A stretch of 64,000 bases of DNA from Trichobilharzia szidati (taxonomy: Eukaryota > Platyhelminthes > Trematoda > Strigeidida > Schistosomatidae): positions 119,714,110 to 119,778,109 of the forward strand of contig OX235279.1 in NCBI GenBank assembly GCA_944472155.2, in the 5' to 3' direction. Shown here one piece after another: positions 25,497-35,700 of this stretch. The position numbers and the translations under genes were made by a program. Position 1 is the stretch's first letter. Each line of letters begins with the position of its first letter. A model generated the notes under the pieces. That model did not search any database, was not told the origin of the DNA, and saw only the letters and a list, made by a program, of their open reading frames with translations.

Positions 25497-27815
25497 GGGA
25501 GCATCACAATGTTAAACAGTTAGCTGTGGACACAGCCGTGAAAGCAGTCAGTTAGCTAAAAACTAAAGTTAGTGAAAGCCATTGGATCTCTACCGCCTCG
25601 TCCGAACTGATTGACGCCAGAAGACTGATTCCGGCGAGCTCCGATTATGAGGATGAGCGAAAGGTACTGAAACGAAGACTAACAAAAAGTCTTCTCAAGG
25701 ACCGTGAACAGTGGTGGGCGAAAAAAGCGAAAGAGATGGAAAAGGCATCGGTGATTGGCAACACCAGACAACTATTTAGGCTTATCAGGGAAACAGGTGG
25801 CAAAAGGCAAATGATAAGTGAAACAATCTCTGAGAGAACTGGCACCATAATTACCTCCCAGGATAGACGACTGAAACACTGGAAAGAACACTTTGAGGAG
25901 CAGTTTAATTGGCCTACAGCCACACTTAATCTGCCGAACATCCAACACCTCCCTGAATGGGATATAGACACAGGTCCTCCGTCCTTAACTTAGGTTACTA
26001 AAGCTGTCACTAGTCTGAAACGAGGCAAAGCAGCGGGAACCTGATGCAATGACTCCAGAGATATTTAAGTACGGTGGAGACAGTTTACCGTCTGCATTAA
26101 CTGAGGTTCTAGGCAGCGTCTGGGAATCAGAGGAAGTCCCATCGGGTTGGTGTAAGTCACTGATCATCCCGATATACAAGAAGGGAGACAAGTCCTCCTG
26201 TGATAATCACAGAGGGATTAGCTTGACTAATATAGCATCTAAAATCCTAGGCTCAATAATCATGCGTAGACTAAGTGGTGCTCGGGAGGCACAAACACGA
26301 CAGAACTAGGCAGGTTTTAGGCCAGGAAGAGGGTGTATTGATCATCTCTTCACTCTTCGACAGATTCTAGAACATAGGTATTCTTACTGGCGTCCAACAA
26401 TCATTATATTTCTTGACCTGAAGGCGGCATTCGATTCTGTCGACCGAGAGGTTCTCTGGCTATGCTTGGCTGTAAAGGGAATGCCGATAAAATAAATTGC
26501 ACTGATCAAGGTGCTCTAATCGAACCCATGCAGCCAAGTGCGCGCTTACGGCGAGTTGTCATCTGAAGTGGTGACGACTAATGGTGTCCGTCAGAGATGC
26601 CCATTATCCCCATTTCTATTCAATTTCATCATAGATGTACTAATGGACTTAACCCTAACTCACTTCAGAGACTCAGGGATTGACTTGCTACCAGGGAATA
26701 ATCTCGTCGACTTAGAATATGCGGACGATATTTTCCTTCTAGGCGAGGACGCTGACAAAATGCAGAGTCTTATGAACACCTTGAGCAACAATCTTCGTAT
26801 ATTTGGCATGCGATTCGCCCCTGTAAAATGTAAGATGATGCTGCAGGATTGGATTTCACCGACCCCTAGATTAGAAATAGGAAGTGAAGTGGTAGAGCAC
26901 GTTGACCGCTTCACTTACTTGGGAAGTACCATCAGTCCTAACGGGTTGATCTCTGATGAAATCTCAGCACGAATACAGAGGGCTAGTTTCGCATATGCCA
27001 GTTTACACCGTCTCTGGCGTAGACGCGATATCCGACTATCGACCAAAGGGCGGGTGTACTGCTCAACAGTCTGCTCCGTCCTCCTTTATGGCTGTGAGAC
27101 CTGGCCATTGAGAGCAGAAGACATGAAAAGATTAGCTGTCTTCGATCATAGGTGTCTGCGTTCTATCTCCCACGTGAAGTCGCATAATAAGGTGAGCAAC
27201 ATTGAGGTTGGGCGTCGAGTGCTAGGTAAGGCGGGGAAATCAGTCTACGAGACTGTGAAATTACATCGACTGAGATGGTTAGGACATGTGCTACGTATAC
27301 CTAGTCATCGCCTTCCTCGACAGGCAATGTTAGCTGATATAGGGCCAGGCTGGAAAAGAGCTAGCGGCGGCCAAACCAAAACATGGCACCAGTCAATGAA
27401 ATCCACAACAGTTAGTCTAAGCCACGTAGGAAGGTGTAGACTTCCTGACTGGTTCGGGTCCTCGGGAAAGTAAAAATCAAGGGTTGGTGACATGGCTCAA
27501 ATTCGTTCTCAATGGCTGGCGCAGATGCATCCACTCCTTGTGACTTGTAATATCCAATAAGACTATAATGATCTTCGATATTACTATTCTTTTTGCCTCG
27601 TTTCCCTCCTTGTTACTCGTGATTTCCAATGAAACTGTTTTGTTCTTCGTTATTCCTATTCCTTTGTCTCACACCTCTGTTCACTGTCTATTTTATTATG
27701 CATTTCTCCTACTTTCTTCTCCTCGTTTGTGTGCTACATGGAGTGTGGCGACTTGAACTACCGCACATATGTGCAGAGTTCTATGTCGAAAACCGTCCGA
27801 CCGACAATGTTAAAC
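25497..27815 (+). pseudogene. RTE-type retrotransposon, reverse transcriptase half and 3' end
   Basis: The frames run from a linker (DREQWWAKKAKEMEKA, about 25700-25745; GNTRQLFRLIRETGG) through RT fingers (GKAAG; IIPIYKKGD near 26165; NHRGISL), palm (AGFRPGRGCIDH; FLDLKAAFDSVDREVLW; GVRQRCPLSPFLF; LEYADDIFLLGEDADKM at about 26712-26760) and a C-terminal region (LLYGCETWPLR; FDHRCLR; LHRLRWLGHVLR). The catalytic YADD is intact, and the last part is open from 26538 to 27473. Upstream there are in-frame stops near 25990, 26310 and 26495 and at least one frameshift, so the copy cannot make a full protein. The 3' UTR matches bases 1-225. Endonuclease sequence is absent from this copy; what lies 5' of 25497 is the inverted arm. 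Confidence 0.9.
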
Positions 27816-28460
27816 TATTCTCTCTTCTACTTTACATTCACAATAATGCTTGGATTGCATTTTCCTGGACAGGTTCACTGAAACTCCACCTGTGGGAAGG
27901 ATGTGCTATACACTCTGTTAGAAGTGAAATGAGTCATTCTTTTCACTTATGGGTTCTTCACCCATCTATCCAGCCATGTGTACTGGTTACCTACACTGAT
28001 AAGTTTCTACTGCCTCTAGGTTAGACAAATGCTAACTGCCAAAGGAAAAGCATTTTCCACCTACTGGCCTCCCGATTGTCACCAATAATTTTCCGTAGTC
28101 ATAAGTGTGTTGAGCACAATTAACCCATGGAATGCGTTACGTGGCACCTAAACTATGTGACATGATGTTATGTTGTGTTTCCCAAATTTATATATATTTC
28201 ATTTCCTTTGTGGTTATTAGCAGGTGTGCGGGAGAAACCTAAGTCCTGGGTCGTTACTATCTGAGCAAATAGGTGTCAAGTTCAATCAAAGTGGTATAGT
28301 TTAACTCCATGTTTCTTTGCTTATTGTGTGTGGTATGCGATGATGCAGCATTATTCATTTTGCGCTATTTCATAAACCAACAAAGCACCATGAAATCCCT
28401 GTTGTTCTTATTATCTGAATGCCGTAGTTATACAACGACAAACATGCAACACAACTTCAC
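27816..28460. other. No gene seen
   Basis: Pyrimidine-rich to AT-rich sequence after the RTE tail. Open frames overlapping the RTE 3' UTR (27629-28024) have low-complexity hydrophobic composition and no family features. Confidence 0.4.
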
Positions 28461-29065
28461 GGTTTTCAGCCGATCACGTTTCGTCATCTTGAACAATTAT
28501 AATTAACCACAAAGCTTCACTAACAAATATGGCAAGAGTGGACACCAGAAACCTGATGCAGTTACGGTCAACAAGGAGTCGGTTTCCATAGAACTCGACA
28601 TTATGGGTGATGATATTATAAGAGTCATAAATAGAAGATAAGCACAGCCCTGTCCAGGACGCAACTTGCAGGAAAACTAGTCTGTCTACTCTGAACATCC
28701 TCCTCGCTGGTTCAGTCAAAGATAGACAAGTACCCCTTATATATTACCTGCAAGTGTGCATACCAATTCAATTCACATGCATATATGGGAGCAGTTACAC
28801 TGGAAGAACAGAAAGAAGTGCTTATGTCAAATTCTTCGAACATGTACCAAGGAGCTTCCGGTTAAATGGGCCAAACAGTTTAAGCTCTCCAATAACCAAA
28901 CACACGATAGACACAAGACACTGAGCAGACCCACTGGGATCATTCAAAATAATTGACAGACAAAATAGCTCAAGTCTTCTTCGGTTTGATGAGGCGATCT
29001 CAATAAAACAGCTGACACCTAACCTATGTGTCGAAGAGGAATCTATCGCTGGACTTCAGTTGCCC
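28461..29065 (+). pseudogene. Decayed Penelope-like element 3' part (GIY-YIG remnant)
   Basis: Frames near 28760-28860 read CIYGSSYTGRTERS followed by FFEHVPRSF, the signature of PLE GIY-YIG endonucleases (a YIG-like YTG and the conserved GRT-R). A terminal piece near 29010 reads LTPNLCVEEE, matching the KPxLCIQK motif at the end of the better copies. Two frameshifts and a stop near 28920 separate these pieces. About 290 bp upstream, the minus strand near 28465-28485 has GATGACGAAACGTG, which looks like a PLE hammerhead that has lost stem II. No RT motifs were found upstream, so this is a short 5'-truncated relic. Confidence 0.6.
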
Positions 29066-29374
29066 CGGTGACTCATTCCCTAATAACTCTTTGTTTTCAC
29101 TCTCTTCCTCCCTCCTCTTTGACCGTCTGACCTCCATAAGAGTTAGTTTTTCCTGACCTGCTGAGTTCCACTCACCTTATTACACCATCATCTTTTCATC
29201 TGACCTCTTGTACACCACATTTTGATCGTCCCTTACCTAACAATGTAACTGTTACTAATTTTTGTTACCATCCTAACAACAAATTAGCTAGTTAATTTTT
29301 CGAGGACCTATCCAGCAATACATATATATATATATATATTAAATATTCCCATAGTAAAATTTAGAACAACACAT
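29066..29374. repeat. Spacer with TA microsatellite
   Basis: Pyrimidine-rich sequence followed by a TA run (about 29321-29340) directly before the PLE cassette. No gene seen. Confidence 0.5.
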
Positions 29375-29418
29375 TTAAGCGAACAATATTGTTTTCAATT
29401 AGATCTCATCAGGCTTAA
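29375..29418 (-). ncRNA. Type I hammerhead ribozyme (PLE terminal repeat)
   Basis: Reading the minus strand from 29418: TTAAGC (29418-29413, helix I), CTGATGA (29412-29406), a 3-bp stem II with loop CTA (29405-29397), GAAA (29396-29393), a 6-bp helix III formed by a palindrome with no loop (29393-29382), C at 29381 as the cleavage nucleotide, then GCTTAA (29380-29375), which pairs perfectly with TTAAGC. All core residues of the hammerhead fold are present. A loopless helix III is typical of minimal PLE and retrozyme hammerheads, which are thought to cut as dimers. The stem II closing pair is G-U, which could weaken activity. Catalysis is inferred. Confidence 0.78.
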
Positions 29419-29532
29419 CTCTAATATATATAAGTTTACAAAAAAAATTCAAATATAAACCAATCATGGTGTTTTGTCTATAGGATAATACGATGGTGAA
29501 TATAAATTGTGCAATTAGTCATAATAGTAGTA

Positions 29533-30021
29533 ATGATAATAATAATTATAGTAATAATAGAAATGATTGCGACACAAACGAAGGATAAGCTTGATACTTT
29601 TGCCACATCTATGTGTATTTATCAATTCAACTGCACCTGCGGTGACAGTTATATTGGGCGTACTACTAGACAGCTTAGCCAACGTGTTAGTGAGCATCTC
29701 CCATCGTGGTTTGGCAAAGGACAGACAAAAACAATCCGTAGCTCAATTTTGTCACATTTAATTGATAGTGGTCATGTATTGGAGAAAACGAGAGCTTTCA
29801 AAGTGATTCATCGTATCCCACCGAATCTTTCCAATAGACTTCGTATTCGTCTACTACACACAGCTGAGGCAATAGGCATTCGAACTATTAAACCTAAATT
29901 ATGTATTCAAAAAAGTTCGTACAGCCATTATCCCTCCCTTGGCCTATTAAGACGTAACCAACTAATAACTTCTACACCACCCTTTGTTTGTATTTCCATC
30001 CCCTTTCTTATCATCCCTTAA
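29533..30021 (+). CDS. GIY-YIG endonuclease domain of Penelope-like element
   Basis: The frame contains the PLE-type module: a start like SMCIYQFNCTCGDSYIGRTT (about 29608-29665), where CxxC-like cysteines precede the YIG and the conserved Arg; the helix RVSEHLPSWF; then HLIDSGH, AFKVIHRI, and the end motif KPKLCIQK (about 29890-29915). In PLEs this domain nicks target DNA, next to an RT that is missing here. The frame is open for about 160 residues, but its first 20 are Ile/Val/Met-rich and encoded by the inverted repeat, so the natural start is uncertain. ATG at 29533 is the first in frame; the frame itself opens earlier with GTG at 29509. Whether it is expressed cannot be told. Confidence 0.75.
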   Translation: MIIIIIVIIEMIATQTKDKLDTFATSMCIYQFNCTCGDSYIGRTTRQLSQRVSEHLPSWFGKGQTKTIRSSILSHLIDSGHVLEKTRAFKVIHRIPPNLSNRLRIRLLHTAEAIGIRTIKPKLCIQKSSYSHYPSLGLLRRNQLITSTPPFVCISIPFLIIP

Positions 30022-30353
30022 TCTTATCTTCATTATAAACGTGTTTAATTTCCTTCCCTTACAATCTAACATTACTTAATCGGTTCATTTGTTTTTACTA
30101 GCCTTTATCGACTACTTCCACCTGAACAGTTGTTTGTTTAATCATGCTATTTTTCATTATTCGTGTTATCACAGATTGCCTCACTTTTTCATCCTTATTA
30201 TTGATAAGACCATTTCTATTATTACTATAATTATTATTATCATTACTACTATTATGACTAATTGCACAATTTATATTCACCATCGTATTATCCTATAGAC
30301 AAAACACCATGATTGGTTTATATTTGAATTTTTTTTGTAAACTTATATATATT

Positions 30354-30390
30354 AGAGTTAAGCCTGATGAGATCTAATTGAAAACATATA
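30354..30390 (+). ncRNA. Broken hammerhead copy in the right PLE repeat
   Basis: TTAAGC, CTGATGA (30364-30370), the same stem II and GAAA (30380-30383) are present. After GAAAAC the sequence turns into a TA repeat, so the cleavage site and the 3' strand of helix I are lost. Not expected to cut. Confidence 0.65.
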
Positions 30391-31050
30391 TATATGTATA
30401 TATATCGTATCACTTCAGACACCCCATCATCCTCATGTTTCATATCACTATGGTGCTCTTGCAGTATGCCTGCTGGTGGACAAAAGTGTGTCAAAATTGT
30501 ACACTGACTTATTTTATTGAAGATTGTAGGTTGTACGCAACTGATGAGAACCTGAATGAGTCCATCTCGTACAAAACACCTTCTAGTCATAGGCCCAACC
30601 TTTTTATAAGAGTTTTAGGTTGTCATATTGATGATATGGATTTAATTTATTTCTATAAGAATTTTGGCACTCATTAAACTTGATAACACAACCTAGAGTC
30701 AATAACGGTGGAAACAAACGTCATAAAGCAGTAAGTTAATGAATGTGTTAGGCAAATAGGCTCTCTTTTGAGTAGTATGTATAGTTCTGATAGTAAACAT
30801 GAGTGACTGGTCCACTCACGTTCTAATTTTTAACTGGCTAAGTAGTTCAGTAAAGTGTAAATGAACCAGAATACTCTATGACTGACACCAAATGTGTGCA
30901 ATATCATTAAGTGACTGTTATAAAACGAAATATAACTCAAATTTCAGGCAAACGATAATTAGATGTGATGAAAAAACAAACAGATTTACTGCATTCAACT
31001 AGTCAAAAACATTACATAATAATACGAGGAAGTCAGTATATACGACTTAC
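30391..31050. other. Possible intron or 3' region of the secreted-protein gene; nothing identified
   Basis: Lies downstream of exon 3 of the minus-strand gene at 31.05-32.63 kb. I looked for a phase-1 acceptor followed by a protein-like frame and found none I trust. Short ORFs on both strands here overlap each other and look random. Confidence 0.4.
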
Positions 31051-32633
31051 GCGCAAGCAAATCAAATTTCGGAGTTGTAAAAACGCGTACTTCCTTGTCC
31101 ACACGATTTGGAAATGCGTATACACTGTACTTCTGGCCATTGGTTAAGTATGGAATTCTAATCTCTTGTCCCTTAGCTAGTTGCATGATTGTCTTATCCC
31201 CGAATAGGAAGAACACCAACTCCTTGTCCCTGCATTCGTTGTAGTTTTGAAGTGTCCAACGTAAGACGACACTTGAGCCTAGGGGAGCTTCTGTGTGTAC
31301 GTCTGTGATTTTCGGAACGTCTACAATGAACAACGTCAAAAACTAACAATAGAAACTTTTTCCCAGTGAACTCGCTACTCGTCTGTGCAATATACTTCAA
31401 TGATAAACAGTGAAGAGAATGAATAAAATTATTCAGTACATCTTACCCAATGTTTTCTGGATATCCTCAGTATATATCTGTTGGAATTCGTCACTGCTCT
31501 TCGCTCTACTAGACATTGTAAATCGAAGCGTCACTTCTTGACACATAGGGATGTTACACAATTTCACGGAGTTTGAGTTGTTCGTCGCCTTGATTTTCGC
31601 TGGTCCGACCAACTCCAATACAAGCTTGTATTCATGGGTAGAAATCTTGCTCTTATCCACCTCAACAGTAGCACAGTCATGGAGATATGATTTGGTGACG
31701 TCTGATCCACTTACCTCAGCTGAACAATCGGAATTTCCATTGGATCACATGAAAGGGAAAGGGAAAGAAAAGAGTTACATTTCAAGTACCATCCTGACAA
31801 TATGCTGATTGACAACATCAAACAATGGAAATCTGTCAATGACCACGAAACACTGTATTTCGATGGGGGTTCTCAGACAGAGGCTACTAAGACCTGTCAA
31901 ATGTACGAGTGCTCTTATAATTCCAATCTGCATCACTATTAATACCAGTAGTAGTAATCTCAAAAAGGATTGCGTGTTTCTGCAGAATGATTTGAAGTGT
32001 AGGTGAGACGGATTAAGTACTCAACCACATGACTACAAATGAGTACGTGTATTAATTCTAAAGCTGAATTATTCAACTCCAACGAAGCCCACTCACAATT
32101 TCGTTTTACAGCTCCATGAAACAAATGCAACATTGTGCATATTTCCAGCATCATTTCGAAGCCTCTTCTGTCTGTCTGAGTCTTCATAGTGGAAGTCTAC
32201 TTCATGCGCTTCGACACAAAGATTGTGTTTGTGAAGGTATACACTTCATCCGTACTGCAGGAGAACCACATCTAACAATTATGACTTCTCTAGCTACTGA
32301 CTTAGTTTACTTAGACGTACTCGCAACAACTTCTCCATCTCAATCCTAACTCCTTTTCATACTGAGAGAGTGAATAACAAACATATCGAACTCAATGTGA
32401 TGCATGCACGTGATGCAAGACACACAAGTGGGGAGAATCTCATCACCTCTGCACACTGAGAATAATCTACCAGTCCGTACAATGTTTTCACGACGAATGT
32501 AACATCATCAATTGATTGTGTTTGTGAAAATCAGGTTTAATTTTCAAGAAAAAGAAGAAGAAAAAAAGGAATTACCTTGGACAGTGGTTGTCAAAATGAC
32601 TGGAATCAGACTGATACACAAGGCTATTATCAT
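31051..32633 (-). CDS. Secreted protein with FN3-like module, multi-exon, 3' end not found
   Basis: Exon 1, 32633-32576, starts with ATG and encodes a 19-residue hydrophobic signal peptide (MIIALCISLIPVILTTTVQ) before a GTAAT donor. Exon 2, 31719-31447 (273 nt), follows acceptor TTCAG and ends at GTAAGA. Exon 3, 31320-31051 (270 nt), follows TTGTAG and ends at GTAAGT. All junctions are phase 1, so exons 2 and 3 are symmetric modules of about 90 residues. Exon 3 has the fibronectin type III pattern: a leading PKIT, a core Trp in VVLRWTL, and YLTNGQKYSVYAF near the F/G strands. Exon 2 has three Cys and a weaker beta-sandwich look. At least one further exon must follow. A GTAAGT inside the start of exon 2 (near 31714) leaves its exact start open. 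No frame break was seen. Extracellular or surface location is inferred; I do not recognise the family. Confidence 0.72.
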
Positions 32634-32703
32634 ATTGAATGATGGGTGTATTGTATTGTAGTGTCTTCTATGACTTCGCACAACTAGTTAGCCCATGCAG
32701 CTG

Positions 32704-32711
32704 CTTATATA
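32704..32711 (-). promoter_or_regulatory. TATA box of the secreted-protein gene
   Basis: TATATAAG on the minus strand, about 71 bp before the ATG at 32633. Normal spacing would put transcription start near 32675 and give a 5' UTR of roughly 40 bases. Confidence 0.5.
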
Positions 32712-35700
32712 ATTTTCTGAAATTGTAGTTTTCTCTTTGACCAATCAATTAGTTCTTGTGCGTCAGTTATATTTTGCGACATTCTTTTCGTTCCATAGGG
32801 GCCAGTTCGCTTCACCTTCAAACTACAATATTATCTGAATCATTTTATTGGTTGTTAAAGATATTGAATTACATTAGACAGAACTCGTGCTAACCAGCAT
32901 GAACACTGCATTTGTAGATGTACATGAATACAAAATGGATTATTCAAAAAATTATGGCAGCCCCTTCCCTCGAATTCTGTGTATAACCGAATATGCATAC
33001 ATTCATTCCCCTTTATGAATTTGAATAAAGCAAGAACAGCAGTTTGTGCAGTCACAACATGAAATTGGTGTGTAGTATTTCGTACTCCACATTTATTCTT
33101 CTTCAGTTTGTTTCTCACTACTCTTTGTGACTGCATGTTATCGAAAGTATACGCATAGCTAAGCTATGATTTAAGAAATCTTTTGATCGATATTTGATAA
33201 TTCTTTCCTCCGTAATATGTTGACACGGCGATTTGACGTCGCCGAGTCGATAGAATCTTAATTCCCAACAAACATGTCTTCCACAAATCGTGATACTGGC
33301 TATCTCTTCGAAATGGACAACCTTAGGTTATTAATTATATCTTAGACCTTGTAAGCTATGAACTTCTGACGTGTCTATGTTCACAAGATGATCGCATCAG
33401 TCTGTATTCCATGTGAGCTGGACTGTAAGTAATGTGTGATATTCAGTGAATCTCATTTACGAGAAAACCGATTGGAAAGCTTTCTGATCTGTCACTGCAC
33501 ACTGATGAATGGTTCTCCCATTATTTCTGTTCCAAATATACAACTATTGGTACTACGTCGTCTTATGCAGAATTGAGTAATCATTGATCAATGGATCGAC
33601 AAACTGCTATAGAATTTTTACCTGAACGGCTAACACAATTTCTTCCGCCTACTGTAATAAAGGCGAAAGAATACTGTCAGGAAATATAAGCTTATAGCTG
33701 AGTGAAACGAAACAATATGAATGTATAGAAATATAACTGGTATATCAAATCTGCATGGGAATAGGGTGAAATGACCAGTTTCTCCCGTCTTCGAAAACAT
33801 AACTTCAAGTTTGGGATCACGCAGGCTTTTGAAAAGGCGAACAATGTTTTCTCCCTTTTATCTTCTGACGTCTAAGAAGCATTAGCTGGTAGATTTTCAA
33901 ATGGCTCAGTATAGCGATATTGCCCACGTTCATTCGTATTGGGTGGACTTAACTATTTGAAAAGGAGTATATTGCAGTAACACAGTTTTCATGTGTTGAA
34001 TGGCGTTCAAAAGAAAGTCTATTCTACAAAAACGAGTCGTGCATACTTCAACGCTTGATTTCTACTGTTCCATCATTGTTTGGTTATATTGCTAACTATA
34101 TTTCGCATACAAGTGGAATTCACGCTCACGAATTTATTTCACTCATATTTGGTACTGATTTAGTTAATCAGAACAGATAACTTTATCATTGCTACAAGTA
34201 AAATTGGAAGTTTTTATTTGATACCCATAAATCTTTATTTTAAACATTAAGTTAGTTACTGAGACTATTTATTGTGCGACAATTGTAACTGGCTAACCCA
34301 AACGATATACTGAGGATTGTTTAGTCTGCATTGAAGGATTAAACTATCAGGAACAAACATTATTATATATATACATATATATATATATATATCACTATTA
34401 CATATTTCGAAGATTCATTCGGATTCGTTTGCATCCCATATTTGATACAAAGACTAATAACAATTTTCTTGACCTAGTGTCTTCTGTTTTCCACTTTATT
34501 GTTGTACGTGCTGTTGGTGTATGTTAGCCAGGATACCTCAATACAAGAGACATATGCTGTTCGATTGCTGTTCTCCTCTCATCTGTGTAGACATCTGCGA
34601 CTCACTTAGAAGCTATCAGGAGAAATTCCCATGGCACACTGAACTGTTCCGTCTAAAACTAGCGTTTTAGTGCATTTTTCATTGCCACGTAAATTGGTTG
34701 AAAGTCGGTGGATGAAAAAGTGCACAACCTCATAGTGTAATTAGCTTACGCTTTTGTAGAGTTGATGCAGCAACCTTATAAAAGTGGCCGAAAGTTGACT
34801 GACTGTAGTGACTTATTTCTATTGAACGACAACATGACCAAACACCCCACCCGTCTTATGACAGAAACAAATACATAAGTTCTAAGCCTTTCAAACAAGA
34901 CGTGTTCTATAGGCTGCAAGCGACCGTTTCTTCAACCCTCCCGCCTCGCAGTAACAATAATCCTTCTACTATCATAGTTATGCAAGACAGTATATGACTT
35001 AAACAAAATGCTAAGCCATCAGCGACAGACGAATTCCAGTTAATCTACATGTCTCCCTTGGTCTACACTACCTCTTCTTTGTAATAAAGTTACACTTCTA
35101 CAAATACTGTGTTGCTTGAATGTTTACTGTCACTTGTTTCTGTTGCGTCATGCAAGTACTCTCACGGACTACGAAAAAACATAAAATGATAAGCGAGCGG
35201 GTTGTAATTTATAGACTCGTAATCACCAGTCCCTTAAAACAAGTGCAGTTCCAGTGTTTCTCATAACACTTTAACTGCTTTGGAGAGCTGTCAGCAGTGA
35301 ATAGCACAGCACATCATAGTAATTCACGACACGCTATCTAATGTGCTTTCCACTTTCACGTATCACCACCTAACTGTGCTAGCATCTGATGTATTAGGAA
35401 AAGACTATTATAGAACTGTGAGAGTATATTTGAAAATGCGCTCCAAATTTTTGCATTAGAAAAATTGGGATAGTTCAATTTGCAAGTTTCTTAGACGATA
35501 ACTACGGTGAAACTGACTCTCATAAGTGAGTTGCTTTTATGAGGTACAAGTGCTGATCAAGTTGTGGCAACTCAGACTACACCCTCCGGATAGTCTAGTG
35601 AACCTGACAGGTCATACTGTGAATGTTTACGGCATGACATAGTGGAGTAGTTAGTTATATTAGAATCGTAAACACTTAAAAAACAGAATAGTTCATTTGT

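Larger units (their letters stand above)
22731..25662 (-). repeat. Right arm of the 2.93-kb inverted repeat
   Basis: Reverse complement of 1588-4517. Its inner end abuts RTE endonuclease sequence at 22730. Its outer 165 bases (about 25497-25662) are RTE sequence collinear with the RT half that follows. A roughly 95-bp RTE segment occurs on both sides (22638-22730 and 25514-25615), but the two copies differ by roughly 15-20%. They are therefore two RTE copies, not a simple target duplication. Confidence 0.93.
29375..30390 (+). mobile_element. Compact Penelope-like cassette: GIY-YIG gene between inverted repeats
   Basis: Bases 29391-29565 and 30211-30385 are near-perfect inverted repeats of about 175 bp. 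Between them lies one GIY-YIG endonuclease frame and little else. No RT palm motif (YADD-type) is present, so it is an internally deleted or 5'-truncated PLE whose long terminal repeats (PLTRs) are inverted. PLE terminal repeats are known to occur in either orientation. Both repeats carry hammerhead sequence at their outer ends; only the left one is complete. A TA tract abuts the right end. Confidence 0.8.

Noticed and set aside
1588..25662. A giant DNA transposon (Maverick-like) with long terminal inverted repeats
   Set aside because: The interior holds no polymerase B, integrase, ATPase or capsid-like frames, there is no target duplication, and the interior is retroelement satellite.
27629..28024. 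131-codon plus-strand ORF
   Set aside because: Overlaps the RTE 3' UTR, whose other copy at 1-225 does not keep the frame; hydrophobic low-complexity content.
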